A DNA stretch of 64,000 nucleotides from Aedes albopictus (Eukaryota; Arthropoda; Insecta; Diptera; Culicidae). Where the stretch lies: NCBI RefSeq assembly GCF_035046485.1, contig NC_085137.1, forward strand, positions 132,188,703-132,252,702, in the 5' to 3' direction. Below the pieces are notes generated by a model that had not been told where the DNA came from, did no database searches, and saw nothing but the letters and a program-made list of their open reading frames with translations. How positions within the stretch are numbered: position 1 is the stretch's first letter; each line of letters starts with the position of its first letter. The position numbers and the translations under genes are program-made. This document shows, piece after piece, positions 33,901 through 42,639 of this stretch.

Positions 33901-34418
33901 GTATAGGCAATTAGCGGATTCAAGGTATTGCTAGCTTTATTGGCAGAAACAGGCGGAAATATCATATTCGATGGAACGTGAGTTAACACAGACTCGTTAA
34001 CATCACAACTTGTTACGTGGGGCAAGGCGGGTAAATTTATCGGAATTTGGGGAACAACATTCAATGGAACTGATGTAACTCTTATAGCGGGGTTTATGGG
34101 AGCTGACGTACTCACGGCCGGTTCTGTAGAGGTTACCTTAGACGAATGTTTCTTCTTGGCTCCTTTGGCGGCCGACTGGCATATAGGGCAATGCCAATCG
34201 CGGTCAGCGACACCTCGGCTCACTTCTACACACGCAAAATGGTACCAGTCGTCGCATTTATCGCACTGGACCATTCGAGTGTTGTCATCGTCGGTGCAGG
34301 CTTTGCAGTGTTGAGAGCCATCATTACGCACGATGTCTTCTCGTGTAGACCCAGCTGCAGACCGACCATCACGGGCTGCTGCAGTGCTCCTCGTCTTGAT
34401 TGGCGTTCGCCCAAGCAT
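27921..34418 (-). CDS. BEL/Pao retrotransposon gag-pol polyprotein
   Basis: An unbroken frame of about 2165 residues from ATG at 34418 (MLGRTPIKTR). The frame can be read back to 34598, but those 60 codons start at TTG and come from a rearrangement. Domains: PHD finger at ~38-80 (eight zinc ligands, CKAC...CDKC...WYHFAC...HCPIC); charged coiled coil ~301-343; gag-like DUF1759 ~504-670; Cys/His knuckles ~728-785; aspartic protease with LDDGSS at ~860; RT with YVDD at 1278-1281; RNase H ~1456-1588 (FVDASE...TDARDV); integrase with HHCC ~1777-1830 and D1846, D1908, E1958; C-terminal DUF5641-like region ~2036-2100. These parts would make virus-like particles, cDNA and integrate it. It lacks a recognisable env. 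All catalytic residues I looked for are present. Confidence 0.93.
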   Translation of the reverse strand: MLGRTPIKTRSTAAARDGRSAAGSTREDIVRNDGSQHCKACTDDDNTRMVQCDKCDDWYHFACVEVSRGVADRDWHCPICQSAAKGAKKKHSSKVTSTEPAVSTSAPINPAIRVTSVPLNVVPQIPINLPALPHVTSCDVNESVLTHVPSNMIFPPVSANKASNTLNPLIAYTVTSTPVPSNMLAPPGIFTLAGSSDSPNPPYTLMSSNAVIQSTACTVTSFPRMTEISQCPPISSGAQPIPAVTNIPLASSTIIPTSGPLAGKSSKEPLKSTSNIPRSNAKQVFGETSSQHSGASKRSTKQKQLELELKMLDEERKLQEEENLKKREYLQKRYAILLEIASESSSVAEIEEDKVEDRVDEWVNNRLNAGPAVPDPEVLPELLDVNIARQPPYNNAYPICSQPEISRRIPARLETVSFRQPRMFPTSATDRYASMPVRQPEATAPQHQTVNSRIHRPNANHQPDRQSRNVNLLGLGRSSLGRDLFEDDEDNNLTRSQVVARQSVSRELPTFSGTPEEWPLFFSSFTTTTSMCGYTAEENLVRLQKCLTGKAFEAVKCMLMHPMNVTQIISTLKMRFGNPEIIVHNLMAKISSTPAPKAEKLDTIIEFALAVQNLCATIEACQLEEYSYNVALLRELVDKLPSAIKLDWARYRRNFAAVNLSIFSGWLYELAEDICPLAGPPSDPKINRVGNNNPAFLNAHAEEVDDQPRKQLKEGTLTDQFKKTDAACLVCKSNCPTIDKCQRFYEMGYNSRWAVVKEFGLCRKCLNTHKGPCKIQKLCGKNGCEFKHHELLHNNLRDQKAAVKTGVKSDAPRENLAADTTRSSESECNIHHQITNKTLFRVVPVILYGPDKPIRTFAFLDDGSSYTLMDADLAMEMKVEGNHEPLCLKWTGNMCRSENDSIKVNVQISGTGPNAKSYWLQGVHTVSALDLFRQSVDAREMADHYKHLRGIPVESYQNAQPRILIGMKNANLGYPLKGREGKPNEPIATKTRLGWVLHGGCDGTDLLLAYHGVQCGCSETSDDFLEQTIREYFSLEGLGVTKQDKPLFSKEDQRALEILHKIVQTDNGQYETRLLWKYDEFRLPNSKPAALRRLHCLESRMKREPELAVALRAKIEDYKEKGYIRKLVEAELQELQCIWYIPIFPVFNANKPGKLRIVWDCAAKTGNVSLNSMLVKGPDQLTPLTDVLYRFRENKIGISGDIREMFLQVRIAKEDQGCQLFLWKDDPEDEVPSTYVSQVMTFGACCSPSCAQFVKNLNATKYAGKFPRAAEAITKQHYVDDMLDSVESEEEAIQLAEDVRFIHAEAGFEMRNWISNSSDVLQALHQEKTDNKSLHVGSELGTEKVLGMWWCTNTDSFTYKLSPKHDAELLTGNRIPTKREVLRTLMSIFDPLGLLSHVLVCIKILFQEIWRSAIDWDDAIPDKLHEKWDQWIRILPKLKDVNIPRCYRLLTTVGPDTLIQLHTFVDASELSYAAVVYLRFQQGNTVECAIVGAKSRVAPLKFISIPRLELQSAVLGARLANTITEALSFKINERFFWTDARDVLCWLRSDHRQYSPFVGWRVSEILEATNINNWKWISSQDNVADEATKCKRTPDLSSQSRWLRGPEFLWKSADTWPCEPFSSNTTKEELRANLLFHKVVPLPLFQVAKFSVWNRLLRVAAATIRFIANVRCKTAGVDRSTGPFSKDELLSASNLLYRQAQSEAFAEEIAMLSNTEKPIPKSSSIFTMNPFLDENRVLRMHGRISACEYASTDARNPIILPKDHHISKLIVQDYHQRYHHRNHETVLNELRQVFRIPKLRGMFRKVKSDCQTCKNQRATPLHPPMADLPSARLAAYTRPFSYISIDYFGPMTVAVGRKNEKRWGVLITCLTIRAVHIEVAHSLSADSCIMALRSFMARRGVPIQIYSDRGTNFIAASKELNEALRDMDQQKVIQEISSQHTEWTFIPPASPHMGGAWERLIQTVKVNLQKVLPMRHPTDEVLRSTLAEIENLINSRPLTHVPVDDPEAPVLTPNHFILGSSSGLKPASRLDDRALILRRSWRQSQREADLFWQRWLRDYLPVLTKRTKWFANVKPFEHNDIVMIVDPDLPRNCWLRGRVIAVNQAKDGHVRSVAVQTTKGIYERPASKIAVLDVRREEPVDQNPGVLGGECYDPSVDAAHQNNIF

Positions 34419-34586
34419 CGCCCAATCGGTATGGGAGATAAACGAATTTTTTAATTTGTCTTCTTCGATTTCAGCAACCGACGACGACAACACTCGAATG
34501 GTCCAGTGCGATAAATGCGACGACTGGTACCATTTTGCGTGTGTAGAAGTGAGCCGAGGTGTCGCTGACCGCGATTGGCATTGCCC
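34186..34586. repeat. Inverted duplication of the PHD-finger segment at the BEL/Pao 5' end
   Basis: 34186-34286 and 34486-34586 are reverse-complement arms of 101 bp, each carrying the PHD-finger coding sequence, once sense and once antisense. Between them, 34455-34488 is a 34-bp direct copy of 33357-33390 (encoding SSVAEIEEDK) from inside the element. Beyond 34590 the sequence turns into satellite, and no 5' LTR or primer-binding site is found. Confidence 0.85.
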
Positions 34587-34629
34587 ACCAATTGGCAATT
34601 CAAGGGATCTCAGGAGACTATAAAGGGCG

Positions 34630-35990
34630 TTGCATGAGGTTTGAGGGGCGATTTAAGATATTTCAGAGTCTGCTCTGAAACTTCCTGAAATGCATCAAAA
34701 ATCTCCCTTGAACCCCCCGGAGACCCCATGTAACGCACCTGAGAGGCTTCGAAACCCCTGAGAACTTCTCCGTAACGCTACCGTAACGCCTCTGAATCCC
34801 CCGAAAATGCTCTGAAACGTCTGAAATGGTCTGAAACATTTTGATATAACCTCCGAAATCCCCCTTAAACCCCATCGGACCCCATGTAACGCACCTGAGA
34901 GGCTCCAAACCCCCCGAAAACTCCTCCGTAACGCTTCCGTAACGCCTCTTAATTCCGCAGAAAATGCTCTGAAACGTCTTGAAATGCCTCCAAAATCCCC
35001 CTTAACCCCCTCGGACCCCATGTAACGCACCTGAGAGGCTCCGAAAACCCCGAAAACTCCTTCGTAACGCTTCCGTAACGCCTTTGAATCACGCCGAAAA
35101 TGGTCTGAGACATTTTGAAATGCCTCCAAAATCCCCCTTAAACCCCATCAGACCCCATGTAACGCACCTAAGAGGCTCCAAACCACCCGAAAACTGCTCG
35201 TAACGCTTCCGTAACGCCTCCTTATTCCGCAGAAAATGCTCTGAAACGTCTTGAAATGCCTAAAAAATCCCCCTTAAACCCCCTCGGACCCCATGTAACG
35301 CACCTGAGAGGCTCCGAACCCCACGAAAACTCCTCGTAACGCTTAAGTAATGCCTCTGCATTCCGCCGAAAATGCTCTTAAACGTCTTAAAATACCTCCG
35401 AAATCCCCCTCAGACCTCCTCGGACCCCATGTAACGCACCTGAGAGGCTCCGAACCCCACGAAAACTCCTCGTAACGCTTAAGTAACGCCTCTGCATTCC
35501 GCCGAAAATGCTCTTAAACGTCTTAAAATACCTCCGAAATCCCCCTCAGACCTCCTCGGACCCCATGTAACGCACCTGAGAGGCTCCGAACACCTCGAAA
35601 ACTCCTCGTAACGCTTAAGTAACGCCTCTGCATCCCACCGAAAATGCTCTGAAACGTCTTGAAATGCCTCCAAAATCCCCCTTAAACTCCCTCGGACCCC
35701 ATGTAACGCACCTGAGAGGCTCCGAACACCCCGAAAACTCCTCCGTAACGCTTCCGTAACGCCTCTGAATCACGCAGAAAATGGTCTGCAACTTCTTGAA
35801 ATGTCTAAAAAAATCCTCCTAAACCAAACCCCCTAAAAACGCCTCCGTAACGGCTTTGAAACAAGCCTAAAATGCTCTTCGACTCCTGAAATGACTCCGG
35901 AATCCCCATAAGACCCACTCGGAGCCCATGTAACGCACATGAGACCTTCGGAAACACCCAAAAATGAACCTGTAACCTTCCTTTGCTCTC
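34630..35990. repeat. 136-bp tandem satellite, about nine units
   Basis: The phrase CCCCATGTAACGCACCTGAG recurs with TAAC at 34731, 34887, 35023, 35160, 35296, 35432, 35568, 35703 and, degenerate, 35931. The period is 135-137 bp in the core, with 156 and 228 bp steps at the edges. Units at 35296-35703 are the most alike. Antisense open frames in it are repeat artefacts. Confidence 0.9.
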
Positions 35991-36168
35991 ATCTGTAAAC
36001 ACCCCCCGGTCGCCGTTGCAATACTTCCTGCTATTATTAAATATTCTTATGCACAATATTGGTTCTGAGTAGCTTTCCCTTTTTTTATGCAGGGCATAAA
36101 AAAAAGTGCATAAATTAAAAGTGCATAAAAAAAAAACATGCATAAAAAGAGGTTTTAGTGTAATAGGG

Positions 36169-36171
<3 letters not shown>

Positions 36172-36249
<78 letters not shown>
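36172..36249. repeat. (AC)39 microsatellite
   Basis: Uninterrupted AC dinucleotide run of 78 bp, followed by GGGGCGGGG. Confidence 0.97.
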
Positions 36250-36251
<2 letters not shown>

Positions 36252-36265
36252 GGCGGGGTAGCCTA

Positions 36266-36741
36266 CCCGAGCAGAAGGGCATACCTTAAAAATACCATGC
36301 GAAGAGCAACATGTGCTCTAATACCTAAAATTGTTATTGCTGCGTTATTGTACGAAATGTTATGAGAACATCACCATAACAGTTGCAGGTATTTGATCAG
36401 AGTTTGGTATTGATGTAGTATTTGTTAGTTTAGCAGTGAAAATAACCGCTATTACATCATGAAGTCATCGAACATATGAAACATTTAATAACAAGAAATG
36501 TTATTAGTTTGTTATTTAATAACTTTGGAATAACAATAACAGCAATTGAAATTTTAGGTATGCATACATTATTGAAATAACAAGACTTGCTTTTTTCTAG
36601 GTGTTATTTATTCAAAAGTTTGGTATTCGTTTTTGTTATTTTGCCTCTTATTACCACCTAATGAAGGGCATATCAAGGTATGGTAGTATTTAAGATAAAT
36701 ACCTTGATGTGTTATTCACTTGTAATTTTCTTCTGCTCGGG
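36266..36741. mobile_element. TA-flanked MITE, CCCGAGCAGAAG ends
   Basis: 476 bp with perfect 12-bp terminal inverted repeats CCCGAGCAGAAG / CTTCTGCTCGGG and TA on both sides (36264-36265, 36742-36743). Non-coding. Its interior (AAGGGCATATCAAGGTAT ... TACCTTGATGTGTTATT) resembles sequence near 5220-5290. Confidence 0.75.
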
Positions 36742-36921
36742 TAAGGGGGTTGAATGAACTGATGACCGGACTTAAATTCGTGGAGTAGCCAGACTTTTGT
36801 CATGAGATAGCAATTTATTGTTGACTATCGAAGGAATTCAGCGGTTTTAACTCACCCTGCTACAACAAACCATCAGGTACCTAGATAAATTCTTTTCGGA
36901 ATGATTCTGCAGCCATAGGTA

Positions 36922-38135
36922 GGGGAACTGCGGCCATAACGCTCATAGGGGGCAAGTTGCGCCACCTTTGTTTTAGGCAAACCATGTTATTTTCAGTACT
37001 TTTTTCAACTGCAATCGTTAAAAAAAGAATAAAAATACTTCTTTACATTTGAGTTTACCAATGTTTACTACAAAAATTGTACAAAAACTCCAACAAAAGT
37101 TTTTTGTTACTTTTGATGTAATTTTGGCCTGTCAAATTTTTGCACTCTTTTACATCATTTAACATATTTATTTTCTCGCTATCCCCACAAACTGTTCTGC
37201 ACACTCCCATTGTTTGTGAACCATGCGGAAAAAGCATCGAATTTGACCCTTATAACTTTTTTACAAGGGTCCGAACTTCTGAGCCATGTGTGGGGTAAAA
37301 TGCCCACCCCTACTTAATTACATTAAAATAGCCATTTAGATCCAAATTCTGGCATAAATTATATAGAACACAAGTTGGAACCAAGTAATAGCACATTTTT
37401 ACTATAAATAAGTTCACTAATCACACAGCCGTGCGTCATTTTGTAGTACATAATTATTGATAAAACAGCTCACTATGCCGTTTAAATGGAATTGACCCAT
37501 AATTACAGGTGATCCATAATTATGTAATGACTGTATACCATTCACGAACAATAGCAGTCTAGTCTAGTCTAGTCTAGTCTACACATTATACCATTCACGA
37601 ACAATAGCAGTTGACAATAAACCAGGCCTGCAAGTATATGTACACAATTTGGCATCCTGGCGTTAGCTGTGGCTAGTGGCGCGTTTTACCCCGCATCAAA
37701 ACTGAAATTCTGTAAACCAAACTTTTTTTCAAATTTGAATTTTTCAGTAGTAAAACATAAAACTGGTTTATGGTTTCTTCCATTTGGAAGGTAACATGTT
37801 GGTGCTTCATGTTAGTGCCAAAAAAGTGTATATCGGCACCAACATTTCAAAAGGGCGTAACTGCATTTACAACCAATGCCTTCTCACAAAGCTGTGGAGC
37901 GTATCCCATCCCTCTCAAGCAATCCACTAGCACAAATAGAAAGATAAAATCCTCCTCTTTCAATTAATGGATGTGAATTGCGTGAGATGAATGAAATACG
38001 ACCCACAGCTCTGTGAGAAGGCATTGGTTGCAAAAGAAGTTACGCCCTTTTGAAATGTTGGTGCCGATATTGTGAAGTGTTTCGTGGTTAAAAATGGACT
38101 CTTACTTAACGTGGGCGTCTTACCCCCAGTTCCCC
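36922..38135. mobile_element. TA-flanked TIR element with GGGGAACTG ends
   Basis: 1214 bp. Starts GGGGAACTG and ends CAGTTCCCC, with TA on each side (36920-36921, 38136-38137). Subterminal words GGGGGCAAGTTGCGCC (left) and GTCTTACCCCCAG (right) recall the pogo ends, and GGGGTAAAATGCCC occurs inside near 37292. No transposase frame. A small (TCTAG)n run lies at 37556-37580, and a nested hairpin at 37830-38070. Confidence 0.65.
37830..38070. repeat. Hairpin with 68-bp arms nested in the TA element
   Basis: Arms 37830-37897 and 38003-38070 are near-perfect reverse complements (ATATCGGCACCAACATTTC ... ; ... GAAATGTTGGTGCCGATAT), enclosing 105 bp. Confidence 0.8.
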
Positions 38136-38139
38136 TAAT

Positions 38140-39580
38140 CCTTACGCTGATGGTGGGTACACTATCATCATCATCAATTCACATAAACAATTGCTAACCG
38201 CTGCTTCGCTGTCATGACTAACAAGGGCCTTAAAACACAAACACAAACACCTTCTTTTACCTAATCGAGAGGCGTTGTACGAGAACAATTTACGACTCCT
38301 GAACAGCGATGTCTTAGCGAGCGCATTTATTAATTAAAACCTAACCGATCGTAAAATCAAACCAGTTCGACACCTTCGGGCATTACTGATGAGCATCATT
38401 TGGGGCGGCATCACCCGGATGATTATTTATAGAGAACTGCAACAGACCGTTTCACAAAAGGATGGCATAAATTTCCGAAACCCGTATGAAAACCATTGAT
38501 GAGTGGCAGCGTTGCAGAAATGTCATATTTTAAATGCCTAATCGGTGATGGTGTCTCTTGGGTCACGTGATATATTAAAGCCCGAGGGGTAGATATTGGG
38601 CGTCCTTGCAAATGAGCCAGATATGGACATCTACATGTTATCTAAATCATGCCGAAGCCCCATAAACACTATTTTTAGCATTTGGTCAAACCTGTTTGGA
38701 AGTATTCAGAGATTTCGAGCAAAACAAACCCCTCGCAATAGTGACCCATAGCATACCTAAGCAAAGAAAAAGTCACAAAGCGGTCAAAACATGGGCTCCC
38801 AAGATGATCGATAGGCTTTTGATACATCCAGGCCCAACGAGAGCCCCGAACGCAACACAATAAATTTATTATAATTTAATGCGAAAACGATCCCGAACAC
38901 GACGGCCCGAAATAGGAAAGGAATCGAATCGTGCTCTATGCAAACTGGCATAAATTTTGCCACTTTCGGCGTCGGGAAGAAAAGTGATACCATGAGCATG
39001 GATTTCGCACGAATTTTGTGCTTCCCGAATGCCACAACCAAATCCACGAAAACTCCCAGCCAATGCACGATGTTTCTGATTCATAAACACAGATATCACC
39101 ACCCGGGAATCGAATTACACGACATACAGCAAGCCATAACAATTAAACAATGAGCAATAATTGCCGACAGACCTCTTCTAGGAGCCAGCTCGCTAACAAT
39201 TTCCAATTAGAGAGGGCAGACAGTCACAAAAAGCGCCACTATCATAAAACACACCTGTCAGTGCTGATAATCTGTCCTAATAGATCAGTCACGGTACAAT
39301 TTGTTTCGATTTTCTTTTCCTTGGCGACCTACCGACGATCGACGGTCGACGGTCTTCTCATAGGAAGCAGTGTGAGGAGTCATATGCACCACTGTGCACT
39401 GGGGTGCACAGAGGAGTAACTGGAACAAATTTGAACTGAAATTCAAAGAAGCGAGATTTCGAATTCAAACGTAGGAACAAAAGAATGTGTAATTTAGTAA
39501 AAATGAATAACGTTTCAAGAACTATTTCTAAAGATCAAGTTACAGAATCTTGTCTATAGTCTATATAGTCTATAGCTAAT
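38140..39580. other. Intergenic sequence
   Basis: No coding frame or strong repeat seen. Composition is less repetitive than the flanks, so it may be host intergenic or intronic DNA. Confidence 0.3.
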
Positions 39581-39584
39581 CGCG

Positions 39585-39800
39585 TTCGGTGATTTTTACC
39601 GAAATCTCAACCGGTGAGCGTTCGGTAATGGATTTTTAACGAAATTCTGTAAAAAAAATAACAAATTTCGGTAAAATGTTATCGTTTATCTGTCAAACTC
39701 CAACGAACTTTGGTAAAAGCTGCTACCTTTACCGATTTTTTCCTGTAAAACAAACTTAACTGTTGAGATTCCGGTAAAACATTACCGAAGTCGGTGATTT
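39585..39800. mobile_element. MITE remnant with CGGTGATTTTTACCG ends
   Basis: Left TTCGGTGATTTTTACCGAAA and right TTACCGAAGTCGGTGATTTT, with TCTCAACCG / TGTTGAGATTCCGGT further inside, form imperfect inverted ends. ACCGAA/TTCGGT words recur inside. Non-coding. Confidence 0.5.
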
Positions 39801-40390
39801 TTCTAACTGTGTATACAGAAATGTGCATTTTTCTTGAGGAGTATGGGAAATTATTCGGTGCTTTGCCAAGTGATACCAATGCTGATAATTTATGAGATAT
39901 GAGGTCGATCTAACTTCCTTGGACATGTACTTAGTATCTTCATATCTGCAACCCAAAATAAGGCGTTAATGGCAGAAGAAGGGTTCACGTTATAACAAAA
40001 CAATATGACTACAAAATTGATCTTATTACTCTCACGTGTATGCATGACTTCGAATGACAAAAGTCAATCACATCAACTTATAACGACGACTAGGTAAAGG
40101 TAGCTAAGCGAGTTTTGGTTGTCTGGTTGTTCACAAACCCTCAGAGCCAGTCAGCCATTCAATGGCTAAGAGAGATAGAGATAGATAGAGAGGACATTGA
40201 GTGTGATTTGCATATGTGCCAATTATGGTTCGGATTGGGCTTCTTTATGGATTGCGCCCCACAGTCTGCCAATAAGCCGCGCGGATCATTACATTACAGA
40301 GGTTATCGCTGTTCTCAGGGATTCGATCGGGATTAAGAACGATTTATGTGCGAAATTGACACTAACAAGGAGCACTTATTCCGCTCTACA

Positions 40391-40396
40391 TTTATT
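40391..40396 (-). terminator. Poly(A) signal of the secreted-peptide gene
   Basis: AATAAA on the minus strand, 54 bp after the stop codon of the 40450-40719 reading frame; well placed for 3'-end formation. Confidence 0.55.
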
Positions 40397-40449
40397 GCTC
40401 TTGCTACTGCGATGACGACGTTCGGATGGGATTGATCTGTTTGGTTGGA

Positions 40450-40719
40450 TCATCTGGCCGGAATGCTGTGGCTCTGCATTGCACAAATCCTGCTGCCCCC
40501 CGGGCAGGTCACACAGATGCACATGTTGTAAAGGGCCCGATGGATGCAGTCCTCTCCGCAAGGGTTGCCGGAATCCGTCCCAGCAGCGCCAGTGCCATCT
40601 GGAGATCTAGGTGCTCTGCTCAGCTGTCCAACGTGCAGGCTAACAGCGGACTGAACCGAAGAAATTTCAGCATACAGATAGGCACCCACTAAAATAACAA
40701 TCAACGTAAATTTACTCAT
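40450..40719 (-). CDS. Small secreted six-cysteine peptide
   Basis: 89 codons from ATG at 40719. Residues 1-25 form a clear signal peptide: MSKF, then the hydrophobic core TLIVILVGAYLYA, then a likely cut after SVQSA. The mature part of about 64 residues has a Gly/Ser/Pro-rich linker and a compact cysteine cluster C54, C58, C67, C69, C72, C79 (C-x3-C-x8-C-x-C-x2-C-x6-C), ending MQSHSIPAR. The frame stays open upstream to an ATG at 40833, but that would bury the signal sequence, so I chose 40719. It is apparently intronless, with a TATA box upstream and AATAAA just downstream. I do not recognise the family; the CxxxC and CxC pairs recall cysteine-stabilised defence or salivary peptides, but the order differs from insect defensins. 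The product would be secreted with probable disulfide bonds; no function is claimed. Confidence 0.65.
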   Translation of the reverse strand: MSKFTLIVILVGAYLYAEISSVQSAVSLHVGQLSRAPRSPDGTGAAGTDSGNPCGEDCIHRALYNMCICVTCPGGSRICAMQSHSIPAR

Positions 40720-40873
40720 GATTGAATTTTTGGGAACTAAACACGGACGGCGATAGAAGCGAACTGGACTATACTGGCCATTATCACACTGTGAAAGATG
40801 CTGTGCGTTGTGAAAATACACACTCAACGCCATACTGATAACCTACATTTCGACGATTCCTACAGTGACACAG

Positions 40874-40879
40874 TTTATA
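40874..40879 (-). promoter_or_regulatory. TATA box of the secreted-peptide gene
   Basis: TATAAA on the minus strand (ACCATATAAACTG). A TCAGT arthropod initiator-like sequence lies about 42 bp downstream, near 40836. That spacing is longer than the usual 30, so the start site is uncertain. Confidence 0.45.
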
Positions 40880-41214
40880 TGGTGATAAGCATTGACAAGA
40901 TCGACGCAGAATTGGAATTCACGGTAGAACCGCTTCGAAGTGGTTCATAAATCATTTTCGTTCAATTTGTGTGGCTTGCGTTTAAGAGTCACTGTCACGG
41001 ATTTTTTCTAGCTTCGTGATATTTATGATTACGTTGGCTGAATCATGATTCGGCTAGTGGCGCTCTGGTTTTGACCTTCAGAGCCACTTCCGCGGTGAAA
41101 GCCCTCACCTCGACAACAAGACACCGACATGACCAAGGACCTCTTCCATGCGGGTTTTATCACGCTTGGGTTCGACGATCACTTTTTCTTTGCGAGTACG
41201 TAAAAAACTGCGTA

Positions 41215-42128
41215 GGGGTGGTGGGGGTAAAGTGGACAACCTAAGCATATTGGTCATTTCCCGCGGAAATGCGGCAAAATCCATCTGCTTTTCCGAGTTA
41301 CATGGAAGGTAATGATATACTCTAGAAATCTTGTAGGGGGTTGTATTTATAAAATATTGTTTTCTTTGATTATTTTCTTCACCAAATCCTGCATCAAAAT
41401 AGTGTGAAAAAAACTTGTGGGGGTAAAATGGACAAGTCGTTAAAAGTTATATAACAGCATATTGTTTCTATGCTTTTAAATGCAAACTATCAAATTTCAT
41501 ACGACACCTTTATTTTGTTGTTTTCAAATTTTTAATACAAACTTTAAAACACCCTTAAATTATTATTGTAAAAATAGTGTAAAAAACAGGCACTGTTTTG
41601 GATGAAAATTATATTTTGTTGATATAAAATATTTTTTATAACTTTTTACTCCAACTATCTCACGATAGGTATGACGGCTAATGATTCTGAAGTTTGCAAA
41701 AAAAAAATGAAATTTTGGTGAAATTTAAAGCGATTGTCAATTTTACCCCCACGGTCTGATTTTGTTAAAATTATTTGCAAAAAAAATTTTTTTTTACAAA
41801 ACCTAATTTTTTTTCTGTTAAATATATTCTTCTACGTGCACTTTATTGGTTTAGGGTTTGAAACTTTTAATAATTTGAAAATAACTTACGAGAAAACCTT
41901 AGCAATTATAAGCAGATTTTACATCATTTCCAATTTTTCACGTGATTTTTAAAGTTTTTGTCATCTTGAAGAGGTTTATTTGATTTAAATGTTCAAGATC
42001 AGCAAAAGTATAATGATTCATGCTTAGGCATAAGCTCCAATCGTTGAAACATTTTAAAAAACAATAAAAGTCATGAAACTGTACCTTGTCCATTTTACCC
42101 CACCTGTCCACTTTACCCCCACCACCCC
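41215..42128. mobile_element. TA-flanked MITE with 23+ bp perfect ends
   Basis: 914 bp. Perfect terminal inverted repeats start GGGGTGGTGGGGGTAAAGTG and are flanked by TA (41213-41214, 42129-42130). A second motif, GGGGTAAAATGGACAAG (near 41421) and its mirror CTTGTCCATTTTACCCC (near 42086), sits inside the ends, like the subterminal repeats of the pogo copies. No transposase. Confidence 0.85.
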
Positions 42129-42139
42129 TACGTCAGCTC

Positions 42140-42605
42140 CAAGATCCACGAGCTTGACATCGCTGTTCATCGCCTTCAAGACCTCTGAACCTTTTAGCCT
42201 ACAGAGAACCGTTTGGCAGCTCCTCATCTGCCTCACACCTCACTGGTTCACACGGTTCTGCGATTGCTTGTCATAAGCAAATGTCTCTTTTAGGCATAAT
42301 CAACGTGGCTATCGAAGGCAAGCTTATCGCCGATCATCACCCCAAGCGTTTTACGAAGCGCTTCGAAGTAATAGTACAATCGCCTACACTGATCATCACT
42401 TGCTGCCCCGACTTCCGGTTGTTGAGAACCCCCACCTCAGTTTTGTGGTGAGATAATTCTAGTTTCCTTCAATCGATTCACCGTAGACCTCCGACGTAAT
42501 GTCCTGAGCAAAGCTGACGATCTCCACTCCCAACGGAAACTGCAATTTCAACAACTCATCGTACATGACATTTCAAAACACTGGACCCAGACTACTCTGT
42601 AGGCA
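42140..42605 (-). pseudogene. R1-like reverse transcriptase fragment (minus)
   Basis: On the minus strand, from 42600 down, the reading gives QSSLGPVF, NVMYDELLKLQFPLGVEIV, SFAQDI (catalytic FADD with the first D replaced) and TSEVYGESIE. In another frame HHKTEVGVLNN, TSKRFVKRLGVMIGDKLAFD and SHVDYA follow. Stops and shifts abound. The MITE at 41215-42128 lies just beyond its downstream end. Confidence 0.6.
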
Positions 42606-42639
42606 TCACCCCATAGGGTCGTGTTGGCTGTAGTCATGG

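Noticed and set aside
34419..34598. N-terminal 60-codon extension of the BEL/Pao frame
   Set aside because: It starts at TTG, and its first ~40 residues are the antisense of the PHD segment, so it is a rearrangement product; the native start is the ATG at 34418.
34663..35673. Minus-strand open frames with FxGVxEALRR-like repeats
   Set aside because: Translation of the 136-bp satellite; the frame is lost whenever a unit is not a multiple of three.
35805..36245. Open frame starting with a Cys-Val run
   Set aside because: Created by the (AC)n microsatellite.
37556..37580. (TCTAG)n run considered as a CRISPR-like or regulatory repeat
   Set aside because: Only about five copies of a 5-bp unit, with no spacers; a plain microsatellite in a eukaryotic context.
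40720..40833. Upstream 38-codon extension of the secreted-peptide frame
   Set aside because: It would put a non-hydrophobic stretch ahead of the signal peptide; the ATG at 40719 gives a standard secretion signal.
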